From Ligustrum vulgare (lineage: Eukaryota > Streptophyta > Magnoliopsida > Lamiales > Oleaceae), in the NCBI GenBank assembly GCA_963555705.1, contig OY743168.1, positions 24,248,139 through 24,312,138 of the forward strand: a stretch of 64,000 bases of DNA. The letters run 5' to 3'. Position 1 is the first letter of the stretch, and each line of letters opens with the position of its first letter. The translations under genes were made by a program, and so were the position numbers. The notes beneath the pieces were generated by a model. That model was not told where the DNA came from, did no database searches, and was given only the letters and a program-made list of their open reading frames with translations. Shown in pieces: positions 33,101-42,900 of the stretch.

Positions 33101-35301
33101 AAGCCATTTTTCAATAGCTTTGCGACCTCGTCTTTCAAGGCCTCATACTTGTCCGAACTCATGGGTCTTCTCTTTTGCCTGTGCCCTGGACTTCGAGGAT
33201 CCAGCTGGAGCCTGTGGCAGGCCTCCTTAGGATCAATCCCAATCATGTCACCATGCTTCCACGCGAATACATCGAGGTTTTGAAGTAGGAAGTCCTTCAA
33301 TTGACTCTTGTATTCTGTTGGCGAGTCCAGTCCGATCTGTAATTCTTTGATTGGATCAAGTGGGTCTACGCCGAAGCATTCCAACTTTTCGGCCGGGGTG
33401 GGGCAATTGTCACCTGCCATCCTTGGGTCTAGATCTGCTAGATCCTCTTCTAGGGTCATCGTGACATCCTTATTTTCAGATGGCCCTTCATCCAATCTTT
33501 CAGGGTCTGGGGCAGCCTCGGCCATAGGTACATCACTGATCATGTTCAGGCTCCGATCCTGAAACTTTCGGATCACATTTGTGTAGCAAGCCCGGGATTC
33601 TGTTTGGCTTCCCCTCACAGTTACAACGCCATGCTCCGTAGGGAACTTCATGCAAATGTATTTGGTATGCGTTACAGCCCCCAAGTCAATGAGACCATGC
33701 CTCCCAATTGAGCCATGATAGGAGGAGATTTTGTCAACCACCAAGAATTCCATAGGGATTCTGGAGAGGGTCGGGGCTTGCCCTACTTCAGTCATAAGGG
33801 TTATGGACCCTCTGGGGGTTATGCTGTCCCCGGTGAATCCGTATATCGGATCAGGGACCGGAATGAGGGGAGTGCTGATCCCCATCTTATCAAAAGTTAC
33901 CCCGTAAATCACATTTACCGAGGCACCATCATCAACCATCATCCGTGATAGCCCATTTCGAGCCACCACCACCCTAATAACCAATGCGTCGTTGTGTGGG
34001 AAGTGCACTCCAACGGCGTCGTCTTGTGTGAAGCTGATAGGTTCCGTCCGAGGCACCCCCACAGGATGGGAGTGGATATGATAATTCACGTTGGCGGGCT
34101 GCTTGGCCTCTCTTATATACCTCTTTTGGGAGTTGCTTGTGCTCCCACCTGGGTGGGGGCCTCCCAGTATTGTGTCGATTTCACGGATGGGCAGGTCGGC
34201 CACAGGCATAGGTGGTTCCCGTGTGTCTTTGGCATGTGCCGAGGCGGTGTCTTGGCCCTTATTCCTGTCTCTTTGACGATTATCAATTCTTTCCTTAGTT
34301 GAGTTCTTCCACGGAGCTCTCCTATGAGCTCGGTTGAACTTCTGGCAACCAGATTTTTGTATCCGCCCTGTGTCAGGGGGAAAATCACCTCTACTTCTCC
34401 CCTGTGCCTTTTGGTCGACTAGCAGGTGGATTTCTCTGCAATCCTCTGTTGCGTGACCGTAATACCTGTGGTAGGCGCGGTAAGCCCCAATCATGGGCTG
34501 TTTTCCACTTCGGCCGCTTTCCACTCTCCCTTGAGCCGTGTGAGGATTTTGAGAAGGGGTGTTAGAGTGTAAGTGAGGGATAGCCTCCGTGATTTCTGCT
34601 GCAAAGCTAGATCCCGTCCCCGGGAATGGCCGAGGTGCGCCACTTCGGTTACCGCCAATCCTATCCTTGTTTCCTCCCTTTTTGGGGTTCGCTTCATTGT
34701 GATACCCAAGGTTGTATCTCCCTTGAGGGTGATTATCTCTGGCCCTAGCCATTTCCTCTGATACAATCTCTTCCTTCATCAGGTCTACCAGGGTATTGTA
34801 ATCTCTTGGTTTCCTGCTCCGGACATCCCTCCAAAACATGCTGGTCATATCTAGCCCTCCTTTTAGGGCGGAGAACATCTCCGCTTCTGTGATATTTTCG
34901 CAGATATGCATTTCTTCAGTGAATCTAGCTAGGTAACTTTTCAGAGATTCGTCCTTACCCTGCCTCAGATCCTGAAGGCGTTGGAGTGGGAGTTGACCAG
35001 GCCTGGAAGAAACAAAGCCATTCTTAAAAGCAGTTTTCATATCCCTCCAACTGTGGATGCTGCCAAGAGGGAGTTTTTTATACCATCGTATGGCACTTCC
35101 CTCAAGGGTTAAAGCAAAAGCTTTACATTTCAGTGCCGGGGTGGCCCCGGCTATTTCCATGCTGGCGCGGTAATTTAACAGGTGATCATCAGGATCACCT
35201 CGGCCAGAATACTTTGTTATTTCCGGCATTTCAAAGTCATGGGGGACGGGGCACCTACGGAGGCCCTGTGTGAAGGGACTAACTTCCTCTTCGTCATCCA
35301 A
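30160..35301 (-). pseudogene. Tat gag C-terminus, protease, RT, dual RNase H and integrase
   Basis: The minus-strand frame covers retrotransposon gag (FALTLEGSAIRWYKKLP region), then a protease site (MVDDGAS). The reverse transcriptase has YVDDML and is followed by a first RNase H. A second RNase H (FVDGSS...NNIAEYEALLAGL...NSDS) comes next, then integrase with a HHCC finger, VDIIGPM, VSDNAKQF and GQVEAVNKT, the D-D-E residues all present. A single TAG at 31663-31665 interrupts the second RNase H right after NSDS, where CAG (Gln) is expected; the same frame continues to 30160. Apart from that stop and the gag frameshifts, the polyprotein is open. Confidence 0.93.
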
Positions 35302-36130
35302 TTCGTACGACGGCAGCTCGCTGTTCTCGTCATGACCGGAATACTCCGGATCACGGTATTGGCCATAGCGTACTCCTGCCCTTGCGGTGGTGGAACGCGG
35401 CCGTAGTTTGACCTTTCATGGCTCTGTAACTCATTGCGAGTATTAGTCCGAATTGCTTCGGCTCTTCTTTCTTGCCTACTCCTAGGCTCATGTGCTGATG
35501 CCATCCTTTCTCCCCCATACCTCGTTGGTTCCTGTACATTTGACCCTGTGATAAGGCTTCTTCAGCGTGTCGCTCGCGCCTATTTCTAGGCTCTGCGGCA
35601 TTGTGCCGACCTGGGTCCGTTTGTCCCCGTCGTTGTCCCCTGAATAACCATCCTATTCGGCTAAAAACACTGCCGGAATTTGCGGGAGAAGCCTCCCTGC
35701 GTCCAGCTGGTGGTGGGTTTTGTTCCTCATGTGTTTCATGTTCTGGGTCTCGCTCGTAGAAAGGTTCGGATTCCACTTCGGCGTATGCCTGCGGGTCCTG
35801 ATAATAATAAGATACAGTGGCCGCCTCAGATGGTGAATAATGTGGCTGTGAGTATTGCTGAGGCATCGCAGGTTCGTTCACAGCATACCCTCTGGCCATA
35901 AAGGCATTCATTGCAGCAGTTTGTTCTATTTGCTGCCTCTGCATCTCCAGCATTTGGGCCGCCATGAGTGTCATGTCTCGCATCATGCGGCGATTTCGGC
36001 GTCGACGAGGTGGATTAGGTTGTTCCACCTCCTCGTTGGCGTTTTCATGGAGTTCTTGAGGAACTTCGTCCTTGCTGTTTCGGCCACTTCTTCCCCTACG
36101 GGGGTTAACATCACCATCACTTTCATTCAT
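35302..36130 (-). pseudogene. Tat gag N-terminal region with frameshifts
   Basis: The frame starting MNESDGDVNPRRGRSGRN is basic, with a Met/Gln-rich helix (about residues 50-80) typical of Tat gag leaders. Near 35510 the likely reading moves to another frame (MASAHEPRSRQERR), and near 35350 to the frame used by the main polyprotein. At least two indels therefore separate this part from the rest of gag. Confidence 0.75.
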
Positions 36131-36199
36131 GTTTCAAAAGAATTTCTGGTCTTATCTTGCTTTTCAAGGATAGATAGGCCGTTGTCTTGTTACTTCAAA

Positions 36200-36490
36200 C
36201 CTTTTTCAAGGGTGTTTAAACTTATGTTTCAAAGTTCTTTACCTTTTTCAAGGGTGTTTAAACTTATGTTTCAAAGTTCTTTACCTTTTTTCAAGGGTGT
36301 TTAAACTTATGTTTCAAAGCTCCTACCTTTTACAAGGCCAACCAGCTTATCTTTCAAAGCTCCTACCTTTTTCAAGGCCAATCAGCTTATCTTTCAAAGC
36401 TCCTACCTTTTTCAAGGCCAATCAGCTTATCTTTCAAAGCTCCTACCTTTTTCAAGGCCAATCACCTTATCTTTCAAAGCTCTTTGCAGT
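36200..36490. repeat. Tandem 40-45 bp repeats in the Tat leader
   Basis: About seven units lie between the PBS and the gag start. Three contain aagggtgtttaaactta and four contain aaggccaatcagctta; all end in tttcaaag followed by ctcctacctt or ttctttacctt. They are diverging tandem copies of one unit, not CRISPR repeats, because there are no variable spacers. Confidence 0.85.
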
Positions 36491-36586
36491 TATCCGCTCT
36501 ATTGTAAGAGGTGATTTGTCCTTTTTTCAGGACTGCTTTTCCATGTGTGGCTTTTTATCATGTATTTTCGTGGTTAGCAGTATGGT

Positions 36587-36604
36587 TTCCCACAGACGGC
36601 GCCA
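36587..36604 (-). other. Tat primer binding site
   Basis: Three bases inside the 5' LTR, the minus strand reads TGGCGCCGTCTGTGGGAA. The first nine bases match the usual tRNA-Asp-type primer site and the remainder diverges, so the tRNA assignment is tentative. Position and TGG start support PBS function. Confidence 0.75.
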
Positions 36605-36607
36605 AAA

Positions 36608-37278
36608 TGTTGACCACAAAATCCGGATGGACCTTGGACCAACACGTCTCAGCTCCTCCCTCTTGAACACGTGGATCTCCTGCGCACTGTGACAAACAAT
36701 CAGTTTGCAAAGGGGGCCGAGGTGGCTCCCGTTTGCACTCCGATGCCTAAGTCAGTACTCATTTTGGGCAAATATATATTGGGTGCGGGAAATATAAATG
36801 TGTAGAAGAGAGAAAAGGGAGTGAGAGCAGTATAGAGTTCAGAGTGAGAAAATGCTAACCCCCAACCTGGAGACAATTGTACTTCATTTATAGAGGAACT
36901 TTTTGTCTTGGATTACGACACGTGGCATACTTTACACTTGTCATCACCCTAGCTTATGGATGTGACAAACTTGCTTTTCAACCGTAATCATTGCTACATT
37001 TCGTAGGGGATGGGCGCCTGTCACATCTGGGTAAAGGCAGTGTCCCATCACTGACTCCATCTCTCTCTTCTGGTCAACGCCATAAAGCGCCCCGGCTGAG
37101 TATAAAGCACATAGGCTGGGCGTTAACCAGGTCGGCTAAAGAGGTTTCCTTGACATACCACCTCGGCATTCATCTCAAGGTGATATTCCAGGCCTCAGCT
37201 GTGGGTCAAGGTCCGTTGGGCCACTATTGGACCTTAGCTGGTGGATCACTGTACCTTTCTTTGGGCCCGGAATCAACA
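36608..37278 (-). repeat. 5' LTR of the Tat element (plus-strand right copy)
   Basis: This 671-bp copy of 25090-25760 has about nine substitutions by eye and no length change. It is followed by the TSD ATAGG. Confidence 0.93.
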
Positions 37279-37545
37279 ATAGGAGTTTCAAGGAATTGTT
37301 GGAACTTTTACGACAAATGCTTTCGGAGGATAACGAGCTTTCTAGTTTAATTTACGAGGCAAAAAAAATGTTGTGCCTGATGGGTATGTAGATCGAGAGG
37401 ATACATGCATGTGCAAATGATTGTGTATTGTATCGAAATGAGTATAAGGACTTGCATCTGTGTCCAAAGTGTGGGGCATCGATGTATAAGTGAAAGCAAG
37501 AAAATGATAATTGTGAGGATTCTGCCAAAACTCTTGTATAAATGT
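37279..37545 (+). pseudogene. CACTA TNP2 transposase fragment
   Basis: Sequence after the retroelement insertion encodes FKELLELLRQMLSEDNELS, then KKMLCLMG and a HACANDCVLYRNEYKDLHLC segment followed by CPKCGASMYK. These are the conserved Cys-rich core of En/Spm TNP2 transposases. In-frame stops (after LCLMGM and after SMYK) show decay. Confidence 0.8.
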
Positions 37546-37569
37546 TATAATCACTCATATTTATTGAAA

Positions 37570-38040
37570 TTTTAGGGCTCTTAAAACATTTTGGATATAT
37601 GGTGGCAAGAGGGGTATAAGCAATGTAAATTGAAAACAAATTGCGGTATGTCAATTTAAAAGTTACTACAAACTTCTAAATAATTAGTTCTATCTCTCTT
37701 TGTACACACACACACACACACACATACACACACACACTAATAATATTATTAATAGTTTTAATGTAAAAATTTCAGTATCCTCATCAACCCGGAAGTTCTG
37801 AATGTGGTTGTTATGTTATGAAAAACATGTATGAGAGTCACACAATATTTTCAATTGACTTCTTAGATAAGGTATTATAAATATTGAATATTACGAATTG
37901 TTTAATAATAGATTTATTAGTTATTAAGAAATAACTAATAATTTATCTTAACTATTTGTAGGTATTTTATCAAGATTCTTACTCAATGGAGGAGATTAGA
38001 AATTTATGGACTAAATACTTCTATGAATCTTGTATGTAAC
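37570..38040 (+). pseudogene. Ulp1-type (C48) protease remnant of the CACTA element
   Basis: A fragment reading ALKTFWIYGGKRG is followed, after AT-rich possible intron DNA and a (CA)n tract at 37704-37738, by YPHQPGSSECGCYVMKNMYE. That contains the Cys of the Ulp1-like catalytic site. After a second possible intron comes YSMEEIRNLWTKYFYE. This order matches the C-terminal Ulp1-like protein of some plant CACTA elements. The sequence between TNP2 and this fragment is deleted. Confidence 0.7.
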
Positions 38041-38224
38041 TTCTCATTTTTTATGTTAATATATATGTGAACATTTGTGATAACTATCATTAGTATTAAT
38101 GTAAATTGACTTATATAATTTTATTATGCATTTGTGATGATTATTTGTTGGTTGTTGATAGTTAAATTTGACGATGGGATTGAATATAAAATAATAAACA
38201 AGATTTTTGGATTAAAAAATTAGA

Positions 38225-38483
38225 ATATGCATCGGTTGTACACTAAAACCGACGCATATAGTCATACTATATGCATCGTTGTTGTTGTTGTTGTTGTATT
38301 TTTTTTTGTGCACTATATGCGTCGGTTTTGTATACAACTGATGCATATAGGACTACTTTTTGTGTCGAAAAGCAATCAATACATATTCCCTTTACCATGT
38401 ACGTCTGTGTCAAATGCGTCACTTCCACAACCGACGAGTATTGTCTTTTACAACCGATGCAAATGACTGAAACTATACTAGTG
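38225..38483 (+). repeat. CACTA right subterminal repeats and terminus
   Basis: Repeated gcatcggttg and accgacgcat words in both orientations surround a (gtt)n tract and end at ...actatactagtg. This is the right terminal inverted repeat of the CACTA element. It directly abuts Athila-like gag sequence. Confidence 0.75.
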
Positions 38484-38819
38484 TTACTTGCTACTTTCAC
38501 CTTACCTTTCTCTTCCGTTATTTCAAATGCTCCTTCACACACCTCAACCTGCTCTTCTTCTTTATCGGCTTCCTAATCCTTTCGGTGGGGAATATCTTGA
38601 CATGGATTTCAGGTAGTTGAATCCCTCCCTCTTCATGTTGTAATGGCTTGAATTGTTCCTTGGGATTCACTTTTGTATTACTGGGCAAGGTATCTGATGA
38701 TATGTTTGCTAAAATTTGAGCCATCTATCCCACTCGCTTCTCCAAATTTTTAATTGACACTTGTTGATTTTGAAGAGTAGATTCTGTCCTTCTAATGAAT
38801 TGATCCTCCTTACGCATAT

Positions 38820-39720
38820 TGATGCAAACCACGTAGCAATTGTAGCTACGCAACCCACAAGTTATTGGAATCGACCCAAGAACGCGAAAGAATCACGATT
38901 TAGAGATTGATTCAAATTAATTGAACCAAGCAACCAATACAATCAATTGATATGTTGACCTCTTGATCACAATGAAAATAAATCTCACCCAAGATTTGAG
39001 CAAACAAGAATTAAACTCGCAAGTTCGAATTTTATTCAATGAAGAATAAGGATTGTGAAAGCAATTTGCCTCTCAATATTAATATCAAAGTTATGTCCTG
39101 AATAATGAAAATTACATCCCTATAAATAGGGTCAGAAACTAGGTTAAAAAGTTCTAATTAAACAAGGAAACAACTACCTAAAAATAAGGAAATAAAAATA
39201 ACCTAAAATTCACGCGTATTCGATTTTACGGCCGTGACTGATTTTCTTACGGCCGTAACCTTCCTTCTGATTCACTCTTACGGCCGTAACATATAACTTA
39301 CGGCCGTAAGTCCAAAAACGTACAATTCCAATTTTAAGCAGCAACTCCTTTACGGCCGTGATATTAATCTTTACGGCAGTGATACTCAATCTTTACGGCC
39401 GTGATTGTTTATGTCTCGCAAAATCAATTTCAGCAGAAAGTTTGTTACGACCATGAGGATTTGTATGTTACGGCCGTAACATTGAAATTTCACTACTTTC
39501 TTCGACGCAATGAATAAGGTTGATCTACTCATCGTTTTGGCTCGGTCCCAACATGGAACTTGCTTCTTTCGATGACACGAACAATGTTTTGGTCATTGTT
39601 TCTTGAACTAACTTGTCCATTGCTTCCTTGGCCCTCTTTGTCTGCAATCGAGTCATCGGCCCTCCTCGGATCTTCAACGGATCTTTGTGCGGGCTTGTAT
39701 CCGTGGTCTGGATCACATCA
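38820..39720 (-). mobile_element. 901-bp solo LTR (or TRIM-like insertion) with TSD CATAT
   Basis: The insertion begins TGATGCAAACC and ends GGATCACATCA (TG...CA) and is flanked by CATAT at 38815-38819 and 39721-39725. Removing it joins the Athila gag reading KTEQYM to MRKEDQF. At its minus-strand start is a short frame, including GGPMTRLQTKRAKEAMDKL, resembling the C-terminal end of some gypsy polyproteins that read into the 3' LTR. Its interior holds the TTACGGCCGTAA-type palindrome cluster. Confidence 0.82.
39226..39482. repeat. Cluster of TACGGCCGTA palindromes
   Basis: About nine copies of ttacggccgtaa, or close variants such as tttacggccgtgat, lie within 260 bp at irregular spacings of 20-50 bp (first near 39228, last near 39469). 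Two copies are mutated (acggcagtg near 39375, acgaccatg near 39444). The motif is a 10-12 bp perfect palindrome inside the solo LTR. Confidence 0.85.
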
Positions 39721-41567
39721 CATATACTGCTCAGTCTTCACCATGAACCTTCCAAACATATCCTCAAGCGAAGGTTTCTTCTCTTCATGTTGATACTGAG
39801 GTATCTGTGGTCCAGCGCTGTTCTGATTGTCCCTCCATGAGAAATTTGGATGATTTCGCCATCCCGAATTATATGTATTTGAATATAAGTTATTTTGTGG
39901 ACACTGATCCCCTTGAAAGAAATCTACCTGTTCCTACTGCTGTGTCAAAATGGGATAGTCCGAAGTGTTGTGATTTACACCACATTCCTCATAGCTTAGT
40001 TTTGAACTTTTCGCTAAATCTCCATATACTGCCATACTTTCCACTTTTTTCATCAATGAGTCATTTTTTGTAGATAAAGAAATATAGGTGTCTATTTCAT
40101 ATACTCCTACTAGTTTCCTTTTAATTGCTCGGTTAGATGCTCACGTAACGTTCGCGTTTCCTATCCTATCAAATAATTTCAATGCTCCATCAATAATTTT
40201 GGTAGAAAATGAACCAATGGATGATGAGTCTACCATACTTTTACATTGAGGGAGGAGTCATGCATAGAAATATTGTATTTTAGCGCCCCTAGTAATTCCC
40301 TGATTAGGACATTTTCTGAGCATATTTTTAAATCTGTTCCATGCCTCATCAAATGTTTTCAAGTCTTGTTGCTGAAATATGGATATGTAATGTCTGAGAC
40401 TGAGCTTGGAAATCTTGACCGGTGGAAAGAATTTGGTGCAGTATTTTTGGACTAAGTCATTCCAAGTAATGATGCTTGCAGTGGGACGAGAATCCAACAA
40501 ATCCAGATCTTGTAAAGAATGTGAAAATAAATAGATTCTGATAGCATCATTTGATATTCCCTGATACTGGAAGTGCTGACACATCTCCATAAATCTGGAA
40601 ATATGTGTATGAAGATTTTCATCTAGTTTGCCATAGAACCGATGCCTGTTTTGGAATAGGTTAATGAAATTGGTCTTCAACTGAAAATTATATTGACCAA
40701 AAGGTAGATAAACTATGTTTGACTGGTTTTGAATAGTTTGAGGTGTCATGAAGTTGTCCACAAGCATGTTCCCTTCATCACCCCTCGTACTACTTGATTA
40801 TTTCCTGCATGTTTCGCTGTTTTTGGTATTTTTGTTTTTCTGCTTCCGTTGCTGCTCTTAACTTGCGATGAAATGTGGACTCGATTTCCCGATCAATTTT
40901 TGTAAGATCACTATGCCTCGCACTTTGCATACATTCATTCAAACTTCCATTGCTTGAAGAGGACTCCAGAATATTTCAGTTTTTCATCACTTTATCCGGC
41001 GTTGAAAAACTTGTCACACACGTTCTAAATCGAATCATCTTGCTGTATTCCTAGTTTAGGGATCTTTTATTGTTTTGTTGCAATGTCTATGGGGTGTGTA
41101 TGATATCTAATAGTGATTATCTCTCATGTGTAGGAAATGTACTACCAAAAATTATTAAGACCCTTACAAGGAAAGATAAGGAAAAAGTCAAGCCATCCAA
41201 AGGCGTTAAAGAGAGAACGCCTCAGATGATGACAATAAGTCTTTGAACACGAGAAGTACTTGACCCATCTTCTATATATTTTCTTTATTCGTTACATCTA
41301 TTTATCATACATTGGAGGCAAGGAATTTTTTTAATTTGGAGGTGGGTATCCATTTCATTCGCTATTTGTGCATTCATTATTATTAGTATTTTACCCGTGC
41401 GATGCACTGCATCATGTCGAAACATATAATGGCAACTTCAATATATATATTTTTAATTATATGTCAAACATGTGTATAATGAAATAGATAGAAAAATAAT
41501 AAAATGAAATTGTAACTAATGGAGTTGCAATGTTTCCACTATAAATTTTGAAAAACTTCTATATAAA

Positions 41568-41840
41568 CTACATTCGTGTTGAGTTTGTTCTATTTCCATC
41601 TTTGTCGCAAATGATCATCTTCAAACCATTGCAATTCATCAATACAGAGACTGCAAAGTACAACTGTCCATGGCTGAAAACCGATTTCTTTAAATAAAGA
41701 CCAACCTTGAAAAGTGATTTCCCTTGACTCTTGTAAATATTCATAGCATACGAATCTACCAACTGAAATTGTTGCCTCTTGAACTTGAAAGACAATCTTG
41801 CATGTGTTTGATTGAAAATATGAAAAATGGATGGTAAGGA
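41568..41840 (-). pseudogene. Helitron helicase (PIF1-like) C-terminal fragment
   Basis: The minus-strand frame encodes FKFKRQQFQLVDSYAMNIYK, SQGKSLFKVGLYLKKSVFSH and GQLYFAVSVLMNCNGLKM, ending in ICDKDGN. This is the last conserved part of the PIF1-like helicase domain of plant RepHel proteins (motif VI region, SQG...GQLYVA-S type). The family's usual SR after the final Ala is changed. It is separated from the next upstream helicase fragment by about 430 bp of inserted MITE-like DNA. Confidence 0.8.
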
Positions 41841-42269
41841 AATCTTTTCTAGGAATTGATTTACCTGGAAATTATTTTCTTGAGAAATGTCAATTGGAAG
41901 TGTCGGATGAAAAAGTAGGAAATTTTCCTAAATTTCTTGTTTGATTGATATTACTTTTCATTGCAAATAAAACAAAATTTAGCTATTTTAATTAAAAAAA
42001 TTATTATTATTTTTTATTTTTCACTCATTTTTACTTGATAATAATAATCAAACGTGACGAAATATATGTTTTCCACCCGAAGAAAATGTTTTCTCACCAA
42101 ATAGGTGAGAAAATATTTTCAAGGAAAATGAGTTAAGCGTGTTTTAATTGGTTTTACATTGGAAAATATTTTTAAAGGTAAATTTTTCAATCAAAGTCCA
42201 AACAAATACAAAAGGGGAAAAATATCTTTCATGATTTGACATTTTCTAGGTAATTGACGTGAATCAGAC

Positions 42270-42900
42270 ACATCCTAAATTGTGATAGTGCATCCTCGAA
42301 CTAAAAAAATTGTATCTTGCAAGATTGCTATCGAGAAATTTTGCTTCAACAACGTAATTTTCAAGTTTTGTAACAATTAATCTCGTACCATTACACATCC
42401 CTAGGGATTGCAAAATGGCTCGTAAGCTCGAGCCGCTAGGGCTTCGCTCGGCTTGCGACTCAAAGTCTCGAGCCGAGATTTTTTTCAGGGACAAGCTTTA
42501 ACTAGGCTCGGCTCGAGCCTAAAAAAGTCCTTCCAAAAAGCTCGAGCATTGAAATTCAATCACAAGCTCGGCTCGACTCGTTGTATATAAATATATTTTC
42601 AATAAAAAAATTTATGGATTTTATTATAAAAACAAAATAAAATTTGAAAGCTCGAGACTTGGCTCTGCTTGGCCCGTCTCGGCTCGAAAAAGCTCGAGTC
42701 GAGCCTTATTTTCTAGGATGAGCTTTGGCTCGGCCCGACTCGGGCAAAAAAAAACTCGACCCCTAAAAGCTCGAGCCGTGATCTTCGGCTCGCGAGCCGG
42801 CTCGGCTCATTGACATCCTTACACATCCCTACAAAGTGATCAACATTTCGCAACAATATAAAGATATAATCATTACATAATAAATTTGAAAATATTTTTT
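42270..42900 (-). pseudogene. Helitron helicase fragment split by a small element
   Basis: On the minus strand, ILLRNVDHFVGMC ends at about 42819. After the insertion the frame resumes as GMCNGTRLIVTKLENYVVEAK down to about 42290. Together these correspond to the RN(I/V)-GLCNGTRL region of PIF1-like Helitron helicases. The inserted element at 42404-42818 duplicated 13 bp of this coding sequence. Confidence 0.75.
42404..42818. mobile_element. GGCTCGAGCC-rich element with 13-bp target duplication
   Basis: It is flanked by ttacacatcccta at 42391-42403 and 42819-42831. The ends are GGGATTGCAAAATGGCTCG and, read on minus, GGATGTCAATGAGCCGAGC. The interior is dominated by gctcgagcc and ctcggctcg words. 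Size, ends and long TSD parallel the element at 603-1476. Confidence 0.78.

Larger units (their letters stand above)
25090..37278 (-). mobile_element. Tat-lineage Ty3/gypsy LTR retrotransposon with antisense ORF
   Basis: LTRs of 671 bp lie at 25090-25760 and 36608-37278, with target duplication ATAGG at 25085-25089 and 37279-37283. Coding order on the minus strand is gag, protease, RT, RNase H, a second RNase H, integrase; the second RNase H is characteristic of the Tat clade. A separate long ORF lies on the plus strand between integrase and the 3' LTR. The two LTRs differ at about nine positions by eye (about 1.3%), older than the cargo element at 11 kb. Frameshifts in gag and a stop in the second RNase H make it non-autonomous. 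Confidence 0.95.
24120..38483 (+). mobile_element. Decayed CACTA (En/Spm) transposon split by a retrotransposon
   Basis: A transposase-associated domain starts at 24584. TNP2 sequence resumes after the inserted retroelement at 37279, and an Ulp1-type protease remnant follows. The right terminus reads CACTAGTATAG on the minus strand at 38483, behind subterminal repeats of GCATCGGTTG type. The left terminus was not found. About 24130-24260 resembles the subterminal flank of the CACTA copies at 45 and 48 kb. Internal deletions and stops show it is inactive. Confidence 0.75.
38490..41040 (-). pseudogene. Athila-like Ty3/gypsy gag relic
   Basis: The longest open part (40258-40767) encodes a retrotransposon gag domain: HISRFMEMCQHF, IRIYLFSHSLQD, W.DLVQKYCTKFFPP, FDEAWNRFKNMLRKCP. 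Upstream is an N-terminal helix (DLTKIDREIEST, near 40900). Downstream come a NTYNSGWRNHPNFSW segment (about 39850) and, beyond an inserted solo LTR, the SNTKVNPKEQFK motif at about 38675. This order is typical of Athila gag. Stops and shifts interrupt it throughout. Confidence 0.75.

Noticed and set aside
36200..36490. Regular repeats resembling a CRISPR array
   Set aside because: Units are contiguous diverging tandem copies without unique spacers, inside the leader of a plant retrotransposon.
39226..39482. TACGGCCGTA copies as CRISPR-like repeats
   Set aside because: Short palindromes at irregular spacing inside an LTR in a plant genome.
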